Source of the DNA: Promethearchaeota archaeon
Lineage (GTDB): Archaea; Asgardarchaeota; Lokiarchaeia; Sigyniarchaeales; SOKP01
DNA length: 45,475 bases
Assembly (NCBI GenBank): GCA_019894975.1
Contig: JAGXNO010000030.1
Location: 1-45,475, forward strand
Reading direction: 5' to 3'
In this document: positions 8,756 to 17,424 of the stretch, in pieces
Layout of the letters: every line of letters starts with the position of its first letter
How positions within the stretch are numbered: position 1 is the first letter of the stretch
Notes under the pieces: generated by a model
What the model was told of the DNA's origin: nothing
The model's input: the letters and a program-made list of their open reading frames with translations, nothing else
Databases searched by the model: none
Position numbers and translations under genes: made by a program

Positions 8756-10468
8756 TTAATATTTTCTTTCTTTTACTTCAAATATACCAAGCTTTACAGG
8801 TTTAGTTTTAATTTCTAAACCCTCTTTTCCTCTGTGGACCATTGTATGTACAAGGAAATCATCATCATTTCGGCTAGGATAATCTGTGCGAAAATGAGCA
8901 CCTCTACTTTCTTTTCTCCACAATGAAGCGAAAGCCGTGGCTTCTGCAATATCTAACATACTCCTAAGTTCTAGTGTCCGAATTAATCCATAGTTAAATC
9001 GTCTATCCTCAGTAAGGACCTGGGTGTCTAAAAATTCATGTTGTAACTTTTTAAGAGTTATGGTCGCTTTTTTAAGCTCATTCTCAGTTCTATAAACTCC
9101 CACGTTCCTATTCATAGTCTCTCCCATTTCCTCTCTAATCTCTACGGGTTTTTTACCACTATTTACATTCCAACTAGTAAACATTCTCTCAATTCTTTCA
9201 ATTGTTCCGCTTTCGGCAGTTTGAATTTCGCTTGATGATGGTTTTATAGGTAGTCCTTTTTCAATTAGTTTTTTTCCTATATATCTCCCAAATACAGCAG
9301 TTTCTAACAAGGAATTTCCTCCTAATCGATTTGCACCATGAACAGATAAACATGAACACTCACCAATAGTATAAAGTCCAGGTAAATCTGTCTGACCATA
9401 ATCTCCATTAAATTTCGTACCAATTCCTCCCATAGAATAATGTTGACCTGGCTGTACAGGAATCGGCTTTTCAATTGGATCAATTCCAGCAAAATAAATA
9501 CTAATTTCTCGAATACCTGGCAATCGTTCCTTAATTTTTTCAGCACCTAGATGAGTAAGATCCAAATGAACATACGCGTCTTCAAATCCCCTTCCTTCAA
9601 TTACTTCCGTTTCATTTGATCGTGCAACAATATCCCGTGGTGCGAGTTCCATAGCTTTAGGGGCTGTTTTTTCCATAAAACGTTCACCTTTCGTGTTAAA
9701 TAAATAACCCCCTTCACCTCGAGCACCCTCTGTTATTAGAATATTCGTTCCATATAAAGTGGTTGGGTGAAACTGAACGAATTCTACGTCTTGCATTGGA
9801 ATTCCTGCTCTAAAAGCAGCACCTACCCCGTCTCCCGTGTTTATCATAGCATTTGTAGAACGCTTGAAAATACGACCAAACCCCCCAGAAGCTAATATTA
9901 TATAGGGGGATCTAAATGATACAAGTTCTCCGTTAGATATATCTAGGGCTATTAACCCTGCAATTTTTCCTTCAACCATAAAAAGATCAATAACAAAATA
10001 TTCATCAAAGAAAGTTACACCCATACGTACTGATTGTTCATTAAGAGTATGGAGTAAAGCGTGACCCGTTCTATCACCTGCATAGCAAGTACGTGGAAAT
10101 CCAGCACCACCAAAAGGACGTTGGGCGATTAATCCCGATTCCAATCGCGAAAATGGAGCACCCATACTTTCAAACTCAACTACAATTTTAGGTGCTTCTT
10201 CACACATAAACAATACTACATCTTGATCCGCTAGATAATCAGAGCCTTTTACGGTATCAAATGCATGACTTTTGGGAGTATCACCCTTCCCTTCTTCTAA
10301 GTTACCTAAGGCAGCATTAATTCCCCCTTGAGCTGCTCCTGAGTGGCTACGAACTGGAAAAACTTTACTAATAATTGCAGTATTCCATTTAGTTGATAAT
10401 TCTAAGCCTGCTCTTAAACCACTAAGACCCGCTCCCACAACTAACACATCAAATTCTTCGATTCTCAT
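8756..10468 (-). CDS. sdhA: Succinate dehydrogenase/fumarate reductase flavoprotein subunit
   Basis: 570-residue catalytic subunit that interconverts succinate and fumarate. FDVLVVGAGLSGLRAGLEL is the FAD-binding fold. His42 in RSHSGAAQGGINAALGN is the site of covalent FAD attachment in this family. Substrate-binding and catalytic residues are seen in QFHPTTLYG, TEGARGEGGYL and the proton-shuttle Arg of MELAPRDIVARS. HGANRLGGNSLLE and VFGRYIG close the FAD domain. The C-terminal helical domain carries REESRGAHFR-like KESRGAHFRTDYP. It is full length. It lies between the 2-oxoacid:ferredoxin oxidoreductase genes (84 bases upstream) and sdhB, supporting a role in a TCA or reductive TCA segment. 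No anchor subunits are nearby. Confidence 0.95.
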   Translation of the reverse strand: MRIEEFDVLVVGAGLSGLRAGLELSTKWNTAIISKVFPVRSHSGAAQGGINAALGNLEEGKGDTPKSHAFDTVKGSDYLADQDVVLFMCEEAPKIVVEFESMGAPFSRLESGLIAQRPFGGAGFPRTCYAGDRTGHALLHTLNEQSVRMGVTFFDEYFVIDLFMVEGKIAGLIALDISNGELVSFRSPYIILASGGFGRIFKRSTNAMINTGDGVGAAFRAGIPMQDVEFVQFHPTTLYGTNILITEGARGEGGYLFNTKGERFMEKTAPKAMELAPRDIVARSNETEVIEGRGFEDAYVHLDLTHLGAEKIKERLPGIREISIYFAGIDPIEKPIPVQPGQHYSMGGIGTKFNGDYGQTDLPGLYTIGECSCLSVHGANRLGGNSLLETAVFGRYIGKKLIEKGLPIKPSSSEIQTAESGTIERIERMFTSWNVNSGKKPVEIREEMGETMNRNVGVYRTENELKKATITLKKLQHEFLDTQVLTEDRRFNYGLIRTLELRSMLDIAEATAFASLWRKESRGAHFRTDYPSRNDDDFLVHTMVHRGKEGLEIKTKPVKLGIFEVKERKY

Positions 10469-10552
10469 TAAATATCATATTTTATTGTATTGAATAAAAA
10501 TATTTTACTAATAAGATATAATAAATATCAGTACAAATGGGCTAAATACAGA

Positions 10553-11428
10553 TTATCGAAAAGTATCTAACAAATCACTTAATTTATTTTTATCTAAATC
10601 TCTTTGATATAAAGGTCTTTTATCATTATCATATATTCGAACATTTTCTTCATACGTTTTCTTGTCGAGGTTTAGATAAAGCACTCCTAAAGCAAATTTA
10701 TTTGTATCTAAGGCTAACTTCATTGCCAATTCTTGATCAAAAGGGTTGTGTGATTTCTCTATGTAATGGCTATTCTCTTTATACCACTGGAAAGTATTGA
10801 TTCTATTAAATGTCACACAAGGACAGAGTAAGTCTATGAAAGCGTAACCTTTGTGGTTAATCGCTTTTTTCAAAATTTCTTTAGTTTGATCAATATCACC
10901 AACAAAAGCTCTTGCTACAAATGAAGCATTTAATGCAATGGCGACAGCTACAGCATTAAACGGTTCGTTAATAACTCCAAAAACTTGAACTTTTGTTTTG
11001 AACCCTAATTGACTAGTAGGGGAAGCCTGACCTTTTGTTAACCCATAGACCATATTATTATGCGCTATATTCACTATATCTGGATTATAGCGAATTGTAT
11101 GAAGAAAATGATTTCCTCCTTCACTATATGTGCATCCATCACCACTTACGGCAATTACATGAAGCTCAGGGTTTGCTGCTTTTACTCCAAGAGCCGCAGA
11201 TAAATATCGACCATGAAGGCCATTATAACTTTGTGATTTCATGAAATGAGGGAATTTTCCTGCTTGTCCAATTCCTGAGACTAATACAAAATCTTTAGGT
11301 CTTATCCCTAATTCCATCAATGTTTCTTTCATGATTTTCATTGCACTGAAGTTACCACATCCGGGGCACCAATGCATTTCAATTCCTTCTAAATCAAATG
11401 GAGTGTCAGGCATCTCATATTCCCTCAA
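10553..11428 (-). CDS. korB: 2-oxoacid:ferredoxin oxidoreductase, beta (TPP-binding) subunit
   Basis: 291 residues. It binds thiamine diphosphate and an Fe4S4 cluster and carries the catalytic site for oxidative decarboxylation of a 2-oxoacid to acyl-CoA with ferredoxin, or the reverse. Seen: WCPGCGNFSAMK (cluster Cys pair), LHGRYLSAALGVKAANPEL, the TPP motif VSGDGCTYSEGGNHF ending in NIAHNNMVYGLTKGQASPTS, and LLCPCVTFNR with a further Cys. This is the short archaeal/Sulfolobus-like beta subunit. It overlaps the end of the alpha gene by 14 bases, indicating translational coupling. A 2-oxoglutarate substrate is suggested by adjacent sdhA and sdhB, but pyruvate cannot be excluded from sequence. 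Confidence 0.92.
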   Translation of the reverse strand: MREYEMPDTPFDLEGIEMHWCPGCGNFSAMKIMKETLMELGIRPKDFVLVSGIGQAGKFPHFMKSQSYNGLHGRYLSAALGVKAANPELHVIAVSGDGCTYSEGGNHFLHTIRYNPDIVNIAHNNMVYGLTKGQASPTSQLGFKTKVQVFGVINEPFNAVAVAIALNASFVARAFVGDIDQTKEILKKAINHKGYAFIDLLCPCVTFNRINTFQWYKENSHYIEKSHNPFDQELAMKLALDTNKFALGVLYLNLDKKTYEENVRIYDNDKRPLYQRDLDKNKLSDLLDTFR

Positions 11429-13154
11429 TTATTTTCTTTAATTTTTCTACAATTTCCTCTACAGAAAACACATAACCACTATACTTCAAAATGCGATGGT
11501 TCATATTAATATGGGTTTCATTTTCTAGTAGTTTTGCGAACTGTCCTGTAGGATTTTGTTCGATTGAAATTTTAATTTCTGCTTTAATAAGATAATCCAG
11601 TACAGATTCATGAATAGGATATATTTGTTTGAAAAATAAAAATGCGATATCATCCCGATCTAATCTTTCTAAAGCTTCTTTGATTAAGTAAAAATTACTC
11701 CCCCAACTCACAATAAGATACTTGAAATCATTGCTACCATAAAACTCGGGAGGAATAGTTTCTTTCTTAATTAGTTCCAACTTCTTAAATCGTTTATCAA
11801 CAGTTTTTTTTCTTATAATTGGATCTTCTGTAATTTGCCCAAATTCATCATGTGTATGACTATCAGCATCAACTAAACCCTCTCCATAACCAGGGATACC
11901 ACGTGGAGAAACCCCTGATTCTGTAAACCGATATCTTTCATAATCTTCATCTGTTTTCACAATATTTTTTACAATTTCCAAGGATTTAAGATCTAATGAG
12001 TGAATATTATAATAGGAATCTACTAAATATTGATCAGTAAGAATAAAAACTGGAACATGAAATTTTTGAGTGAGATTGAACGCTTTTTGAGTTAATTTGA
12101 AAGCATCCTCAATAGTGCCCGGTGAAAATATTATTCTTGGAAACCAGCCAGCACCAGCATGCAACACAAGTTCAATATCTTCTTGACATGTTCTGGTGGG
12201 CATACCAGTCGCAGGACCAGGTCTCTGCCCTACAACCATTACAATTGGTAATTCAGTCATACCAGCAAGGCTTACACCCTCTGTCATGAGAGAAAATCCT
12301 CCTCCTGAAGTAGATACAAATGAACGTGCCCCCGCATAGGAAGCTCCTAGAGTTTTATTAATTGCACTAATCTCATCTTCAGTTTGATCGACAATCATGT
12401 CGAATTCAAGAGCGTGTTGAGCTAAAAAAGTGCCAATGCCCGTAGAAGGGGCCATTGGATAAAAACAAACAAAATTACATCCTCCTGCGATGGCACCTAA
12501 AGCAATAGCTTGAGTCCCGTCAATAATATAATCATTCATTATGTCTTGAATTTTTTCAATATCAAATTTCTTAACAAAACGCCCAGACTGGATTAACTCC
12601 TCAATTATTTCATAACCTTTATTTGCGGCTTTAATATTATTATTAATAATTTCTTGTCCTTTAGTGCTGAAATTCTCTTTAAGCAAATCATGAAGAATAG
12701 ATCTTTCAGCCTGCAACATACATAAAATTACACCTAAGGCAATAATATTAGTATATATTGTTCCACCTACTTTATTGGATATTTCAGTAAAAGGAATTTC
12801 AAGTATTTCACTTTCTTTTTTAGAGATTATTTCAATATATTTTTTCTCCCCAACTATTAAAGTATTTGAAGATATTCTGTCTTTTAAGTGAAATATAGCC
12901 TTCTTATTTAATGGGATCAATATATCTATTTTATCAACAAATGCCCTAACCTGTTTTGAAGAAACTCTAATTGTTGTAGAATTAATCCCTCCTCTGACCC
13001 TTGACATATATTCTCTTGTTGCAAATACATAATATCCTGATTTTTTTAATGTTTTTGTTAATAAAACCTCAACAGTTTGTATACCTTGCCCCGCTGCGCC
13101 ACATAAAACAATGGAAATATCCTCAAAATTATTTCTATTAATCATATTAATCAC
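11415..13154 (-). CDS. korA: 2-oxoacid:ferredoxin oxidoreductase, fused gamma-alpha subunit
   Basis: 579 residues. Residues 8-185 are the gamma domain (ISIVLCGAAGQGIQTVEVLL, ATREYMSRVRGG). Residues 205-400 are the pyrimidine-binding alpha domain (GTQAIALGAIAGGCNFVCFY, VDQTEDEISAINKTLGASY, STSGGGFSLMTEGV, QRPGPATGMPT). The rest is the C-terminal alpha domain. The fusion order is that of archaeal two-subunit enzymes, which lack a ferredoxin-like delta subunit. The well-known YPITP motif reads YPMAPST here (at 12444-12464), a variant that I believe also occurs in other anaerobes. A ribosome site AAGTGAT precedes ATG 13154. Together with korB it makes the ferredoxin-dependent carboxylating enzyme needed for a reductive TCA cycle, or the oxidising enzyme in the opposite direction. 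Confidence 0.92.
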   Translation of the reverse strand: MINMINRNNFEDISIVLCGAAGQGIQTVEVLLTKTLKKSGYYVFATREYMSRVRGGINSTTIRVSSKQVRAFVDKIDILIPLNKKAIFHLKDRISSNTLIVGEKKYIEIISKKESEILEIPFTEISNKVGGTIYTNIIALGVILCMLQAERSILHDLLKENFSTKGQEIINNNIKAANKGYEIIEELIQSGRFVKKFDIEKIQDIMNDYIIDGTQAIALGAIAGGCNFVCFYPMAPSTGIGTFLAQHALEFDMIVDQTEDEISAINKTLGASYAGARSFVSTSGGGFSLMTEGVSLAGMTELPIVMVVGQRPGPATGMPTRTCQEDIELVLHAGAGWFPRIIFSPGTIEDAFKLTQKAFNLTQKFHVPVFILTDQYLVDSYYNIHSLDLKSLEIVKNIVKTDEDYERYRFTESGVSPRGIPGYGEGLVDADSHTHDEFGQITEDPIIRKKTVDKRFKKLELIKKETIPPEFYGSNDFKYLIVSWGSNFYLIKEALERLDRDDIAFLFFKQIYPIHESVLDYLIKAEIKISIEQNPTGQFAKLLENETHINMNHRILKYSGYVFSVEEIVEKLKKIIEGI

Positions 13155-13391
13155 TTTCTTGTTAAATTATGATAAAACTAAAATAATAAATTAAAAGATT
13201 TTGATTTGAATAAAGGTTATATTAGTTTGGGAAGTTTAGGATTAAAAAGGCTTTTTTTATAGATTATTAATCCTGTGTAATCTTTAGTAAGTTCATTTTC
13301 TCTTTACAAAGAAGTAATTTATTTAAGGAATCTAAAGGTATAAAATATTATCCAATGAATTTCAAATAAAAAAATCAAGTATGATATTAAA

Positions 13392-14777
13392 ATGTCACTC
13401 ACAAATAGAAATGGGGATGATTTAGAGACATACTATCTAGGTAATCCTCCAAGACAATCTCCCTGTGATAATAGTACCAGGACCAAATGGTGGAAGTTAA
13501 GTCCTTATAACTGTCGAGAAACAATTAATTACTTTCTTAAAATGTTGGTTTTACCCGGATTAGTTGCGGGAATTATAGTTCTTCTGATGATATTAACAAC
13601 AGGAGACATTGAAAATTTTACACTTTGGGTAATAATAACAGTACTAACATATACCGGAAGCATATTTATTTCTCTGTATTCAAGGGAACGATATTTCACA
13701 TGGTTTCATAGGATTCAAGATGAGAGTTCTTTAGTAATTCCTAATCCATTAAATGAGATTAATGAAACAAAATATAGAATCGGTTTTGTTGGAGATATTA
13801 TGATGATGAGAGGTTACCAATTGAGATTTAGTAATGAAGTAATAAAATTCTTCGGTGATGTAAATGAAGGAGTCAAACTAATTGTTGGCAATCTTGAAGG
13901 TATAATTAGAAATGAAGATCCCTCTTTAACAAAGCAAGCACATCCATCTACGATACTCAGACAATTGTCACATCTGTTAAGAGATAATAGTTTGTTATTA
14001 TGTTTAAGTAATAATCACAGTATAGATTATGGTAATCAAGAATTTCATAAATCCTTACTGATCATTCAACAAACCCCCAAAATTGATGTTTTTGGGCGAA
14101 ATGACGTACCCAATGTTTTTGTAGACAACCAAAAGATCAATATATCTTCAGCCTCAGAATGGAGTAATCAAAAAAATTGGAAATGTATTTCAAAGTATGG
14201 AACTAACCAACTAAGTTCATATTATGCTCAAGATAGATTTAATATCCTCACCCCTCATTGGAACTATGAAAATGAAAGATATGTAAGAAAGAGACTGCAA
14301 AAGCGATCAAAAAAGTTAGTAATAGATAATGGAAATAAAAATTGGGATTTGATATTTGGTCATCATACTCATGTTCGGCAACCTATAATTAAAGTTAGAG
14401 AAAATTTCTTAGATGCTAATGGAAATCCAATCCTTGATGCAAATAATAATCCTAAAGGACTTTGGAAATTAGTAGCCTTTTCTGGAGGTAATCTTACTTC
14501 AGGAGTCACGTTTATTCGTAGGAAAAAGCACATCCATGGTCGAATAATGAGATGTGATATTGGTCCTTTAACTCAGGATCCAACTAGATTAGCTATTGGG
14601 AGAGTTGAAATTCAGAATACCTTTAATGAAAATGGCAGAGATGCAGATAATGGCGCTAAAATTAAAACAATAAGATTTGGGGAGGGAGAACAAGGTATTT
14701 CAAGGTTTTGGATGTTAATAATTGGTATCGCTATTATAAGCATAGTAATTATCCTTAGAGTCTTAGGTATTTTCTAA
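13392..14777 (+). CDS. Membrane-anchored CapA-like (PGA_cap) metallophosphatase
   Basis: 461 residues. Two membrane segments lie near residues 50-72 (VLPGLVAGIIVLLMILTTG) and 78-98, and a third at the C-terminus (FWMLIIGIAIISIVIILRVLG). Between them is a calcineurin-like domain of the CapA/PgsA type: IGFVGDIMMMRG, VGNLEGII, LCLSNNHSIDYG, and a late FGHHTHVRQP. These Asp, Asn and His residues are the expected metal ligands. Bacterial relatives take part in poly-glutamate capsule synthesis or export. The archaeal substrate is unknown. The gene stands alone on the plus strand, divergent from korA across 237 bases of AT-rich DNA. A short T-run at 13252-13258 is the only feature seen there. Confidence 0.75.
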   Translation: MSLTNRNGDDLETYYLGNPPRQSPCDNSTRTKWWKLSPYNCRETINYFLKMLVLPGLVAGIIVLLMILTTGDIENFTLWVIITVLTYTGSIFISLYSRERYFTWFHRIQDESSLVIPNPLNEINETKYRIGFVGDIMMMRGYQLRFSNEVIKFFGDVNEGVKLIVGNLEGIIRNEDPSLTKQAHPSTILRQLSHLLRDNSLLLCLSNNHSIDYGNQEFHKSLLIIQQTPKIDVFGRNDVPNVFVDNQKINISSASEWSNQKNWKCISKYGTNQLSSYYAQDRFNILTPHWNYENERYVRKRLQKRSKKLVIDNGNKNWDLIFGHHTHVRQPIIKVRENFLDANGNPILDANNNPKGLWKLVAFSGGNLTSGVTFIRRKKHIHGRIMRCDIGPLTQDPTRLAIGRVEIQNTFNENGRDADNGAKIKTIRFGEGEQGISRFWMLIIGIAIISIVIILRVLGIF

Positions 14778-14893
14778 TAACCTCACTGAAAAAGGAATTG
14801 ATTAGGAATATTAAATTCTTCCACTATCTAATTCAATTCTAAACTCTGCCTATTCTCATATGAAGATTACTTCTTTAGATCATCAACCAACTT

Positions 14894-14903
14894 TTTATAA
14901 ATA
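14894..14903 (+). promoter_or_regulatory. TATA-like box upstream of ferredoxin-nitroreductase gene
   Basis: TTTATAAATA lies 54 bases before the ATG at 14957. This fits an archaeal TATA box with a start site around 14925-14930. The spacing and sequence are typical, but transcription has not been shown. Confidence 0.4.
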
Positions 14904-14956
14904 CTCCTTAATTTTCATAAAAATAGTAAATATTATTTATTATCGAGTTAAAATTT

Positions 14957-15778
14957 ATGTCAGTAACAGGTATTGATAAAGAAAAGTGTTCAAATTGTGG
15001 AGAATGCATCCTCGAGTGTGGACGTGGTTATTTCTCTGTTAAGGAAGATAAAGAAGTAGTTTTCAATGAAAACCTAAAAACTTGTAATATTTGTGGTCAT
15101 TGTATAGCTATATGTCCGGAGGATGCTATTATCACAAAAGATCTAGATGACGTTGAGACGTTTCCAGGTATAGACTCCCCATCAGATATAGTTGATTATG
15201 ACAAATTCTTTAAACTTATTCGAGCTCATCGTTCAATACGACGTTATAAAAACAAAAAAGTTCCAAAGGAATTAATTGAAAAGGTATTTGAAGCAATGAG
15301 ATACGCACCAAGTGCTTCTAATGCACGAATGTGGAGATATGCAATTCTATCTGATTCTGAAAAAATTGAAGCATTGAGTGATGAGATAGTGAAAGCTCAA
15401 TACCGATACATGGGTTTTCCATCCGCAGAAGCAGCTCTTAAATATTTTAAATCTACCGGGAGAGGTGTCTTTTATAATGCTCCTCACTTGATAGTGTTAT
15501 ATTATAGAATAGTTGAAAAAAGCACAGTTATGCTTGGATTACGAGCTAATGATGCAGGAATTGCATTAACGTATGGAATGCTAGCTGCTGAAAGCCTTGG
15601 TCTTGGAACATGTTGGATTGGAATGATTCAAGGAGCTGTTCCTATGAACAAAGAAATTCTGAATATTATTGGTATAAGAGGAATGGTACTAGGAGCTTTC
15701 ACCATGGGCTATCCCGCGATTAAATTCCGTAGGACTGCTCCACGACCACCACTTAGAATAAAAGGGCTAGAAGACTAA
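14957..15778 (+). CDS. Ferredoxin-nitroreductase fusion flavoprotein
   Basis: 273 residues. Residues 10-55 hold two 4Fe-4S motifs: CSNCGECILEC (with Gly rather than Pro after the last Cys) and CNICGHCIAICPEDAI. From residue 85 a nitroreductase domain follows, with the FMN-phosphate Arg/Ser motif HRSIRRYKNKKVP, MRYAPSASNARMW, and GLGTCWIGMIQGAV. Such fusions are common in anaerobes and pass electrons from ferredoxin through FMN to an unknown acceptor. The gene converges with the sugar transporter, with 7 bases between the stops, and has its own promoter. The true substrate is unknown. Confidence 0.9.
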   Translation: MSVTGIDKEKCSNCGECILECGRGYFSVKEDKEVVFNENLKTCNICGHCIAICPEDAIITKDLDDVETFPGIDSPSDIVDYDKFFKLIRAHRSIRRYKNKKVPKELIEKVFEAMRYAPSASNARMWRYAILSDSEKIEALSDEIVKAQYRYMGFPSAEAALKYFKSTGRGVFYNAPHLIVLYYRIVEKSTVMLGLRANDAGIALTYGMLAAESLGLGTCWIGMIQGAVPMNKEILNIIGIRGMVLGAFTMGYPAIKFRRTAPRPPLRIKGLED

Positions 15779-15785
15779 CAGTTAT

Positions 15786-17204
15786 TCATAAACCCATTTC
15801 ATGCAATTTTTGCATGATATCTTGTTTTTTCTTTCCCTTCAGATCATACCATTTAAAAAAGATAATAGCACCTAAAATGCAAAACAAAAAAGGGAAAAGT
15901 CCTTGGATTAGACGAAGACCAAATAACGCTTCCTTACTCGGAGTTTTAGGATTATAGGCAGTAATTATATGTATAATCGCTATAATTAAACTTTGAACTG
16001 TTATAGAAATTTTAAGAAAGAAATTCCTGACTCCTAATAATGTTGCTTGCTGATGCTTTTTTGTTTTTACCGCAATTTCATCATAACAATCAGCAAAAAT
16101 TGGTGACAACATAATGAGAAACATTGCAATTGCGGCACCTCTAAAAATTGCTGTTAAAAAGAATTGGAATACATTTACAATAAATAAGTTAACTAACACA
16201 ACTAATCCAAATACAATTAATCCAAGCGAAAACATAGTTGAATTTTCAATTTTTTTAGTCACTAAATACCATATTGGCATAGTAATTAGGGAGGAAATAA
16301 ACATTAGGAATGATTCAGGAATTCTAATTGTCCATTTTGCTTGTAAAACATCGTCAACGAAATTTAATGAATTCATGCTCACTAAACCCATTGCAATCAT
16401 AAATAATATATACGTAAACAATGCTAACATGAAGTTCTTCTGCTTTATGGCAATTTTCATTGTTTTTAAAAAGGGAACTTTCTCAGCATTCTCATAACCT
16501 ATAATGAATCTTTCTTTTATTTCATCGGATTCTCTTGATCCTGGGAAAAAAATAAGTAATGAAATGCTTAAAATTATGATACTTATTAATGCGGCGACAG
16601 TAAAAGATGTAGGATTTTCAGTCTTAATAATTTGGGACCAGATTGCGATTGCTAAAAAATTCGCAAGAAATGTGAAGATTTGAGTTGAAAATCCCGCTTT
16701 TACACGTTCTCTATTGCTTCTAAATTGAGCTCCAAAACCTCCAAAAGAATGAGTTTGAAGAAGTGAATATGATGTGTCAAATAGAAAAACTATCAATATA
16801 TAATAAATAAAAATAGGCATAACACTCTCCACACCTGTTACTTGTGGTGGAGTGAAAAGTAGGAAAAAAAATATTAATGTTGGAATCCCTCCTATAATAA
16901 TCCAAGGTCTGTGAAACCCACTTTTCTTAGTCCACCTAAGCGGTTTATCTGTAAGATATCCTAAAAGAGGATTAGTAATCATACTCCATATTGTATAAAT
17001 CACATTAGCAATCGCCATGTATAACGGCCAAAATGATACGATACTTATTAAACCAAGTTCTCCCTCATAAAAAGTCCAAACATAGGAATTAAAAGCAACC
17101 ATAATGTATATATTGAGAAAATATCCAAATGAGAATGTTATCATCTTTGATAGAGAAGCTTCTTTTGGTTTATCTGATCTTTGGCTATTTGATGAAGGAT
17201 TCAT
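15786..17204 (-). CDS. GPH-family (MFS) sugar:cation symporter
   Basis: 472-residue polytopic membrane protein with about 12 hydrophobic segments. It shows the layout of the glycoside-pentoside-hexuronide family: an N-terminal half with NPLLGYLTDKPLRWTKKSGF, a cytoplasmic loop with RPWIIIGGIPTLI, LLQTHSFGGFGAQFRSNRER and a C-terminal half with PIFADCYDEI. The D-K-x-R-W-x-K-x-G-x-R-x-P pattern after the second helix is typical of MelB-like symporters. It probably imports a glycoside together with Na+ or H+. With GH29 fucosidases at both sides of the window, fucosylated oligosaccharides are a reasonable guess but not shown. Confidence 0.85.
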   Translation of the reverse strand: MNPSSNSQRSDKPKEASLSKMITFSFGYFLNIYIMVAFNSYVWTFYEGELGLISIVSFWPLYMAIANVIYTIWSMITNPLLGYLTDKPLRWTKKSGFHRPWIIIGGIPTLIFFFLLFTPPQVTGVESVMPIFIYYILIVFLFDTSYSLLQTHSFGGFGAQFRSNRERVKAGFSTQIFTFLANFLAIAIWSQIIKTENPTSFTVAALISIIILSISLLIFFPGSRESDEIKERFIIGYENAEKVPFLKTMKIAIKQKNFMLALFTYILFMIAMGLVSMNSLNFVDDVLQAKWTIRIPESFLMFISSLITMPIWYLVTKKIENSTMFSLGLIVFGLVVLVNLFIVNVFQFFLTAIFRGAAIAMFLIMLSPIFADCYDEIAVKTKKHQQATLLGVRNFFLKISITVQSLIIAIIHIITAYNPKTPSKEALFGLRLIQGLFPFLFCILGAIIFFKWYDLKGKKKQDIMQKLHEMGL

Positions 17205-17408
17205 TATAAATTCTTAAAAATTTTAGATATGTGATAATTAATTCGATTTAGTTATATATTAAATTAATTCAACGCACAATAATTAAAAGATTTAAATAAA
17301 ACCAAGTGTAAACATTATTTTATAGATTATTAGATGAAATTTTATTAATTAATATAAGAATTCCATATTAGTTTGAACCTTAAGTAAACCCATTAAGCTA
17401 AATAATAA

Positions 17409-17424
17409 GGAGGGATTAATTATT
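17409..17424 (+). promoter_or_regulatory. Ribosome-binding site and apparent ATT start of sucC
   Basis: GGAGGG at 17409-17414 is followed after 7 bases by ATT at 17422. Starting there gives I/M-R-L-L-E-Y-E-S-K, which lines up residue for residue with the family start M-x-L-x-E-Y-x-x-K (for example E. coli MNLHEYQAK). The alternative TTG at 17428 leaves a 13-base spacer and removes two conserved positions. Confidence 0.5.

Noticed and set aside
12444..12464. YPMAPST in place of YPITP in the 2-oxoacid oxidoreductase as a sign of inactivity.
   Set aside because: Similar YPM-x-PST forms occur, as I recall, in active enzymes of other anaerobes, and all other motifs are intact.
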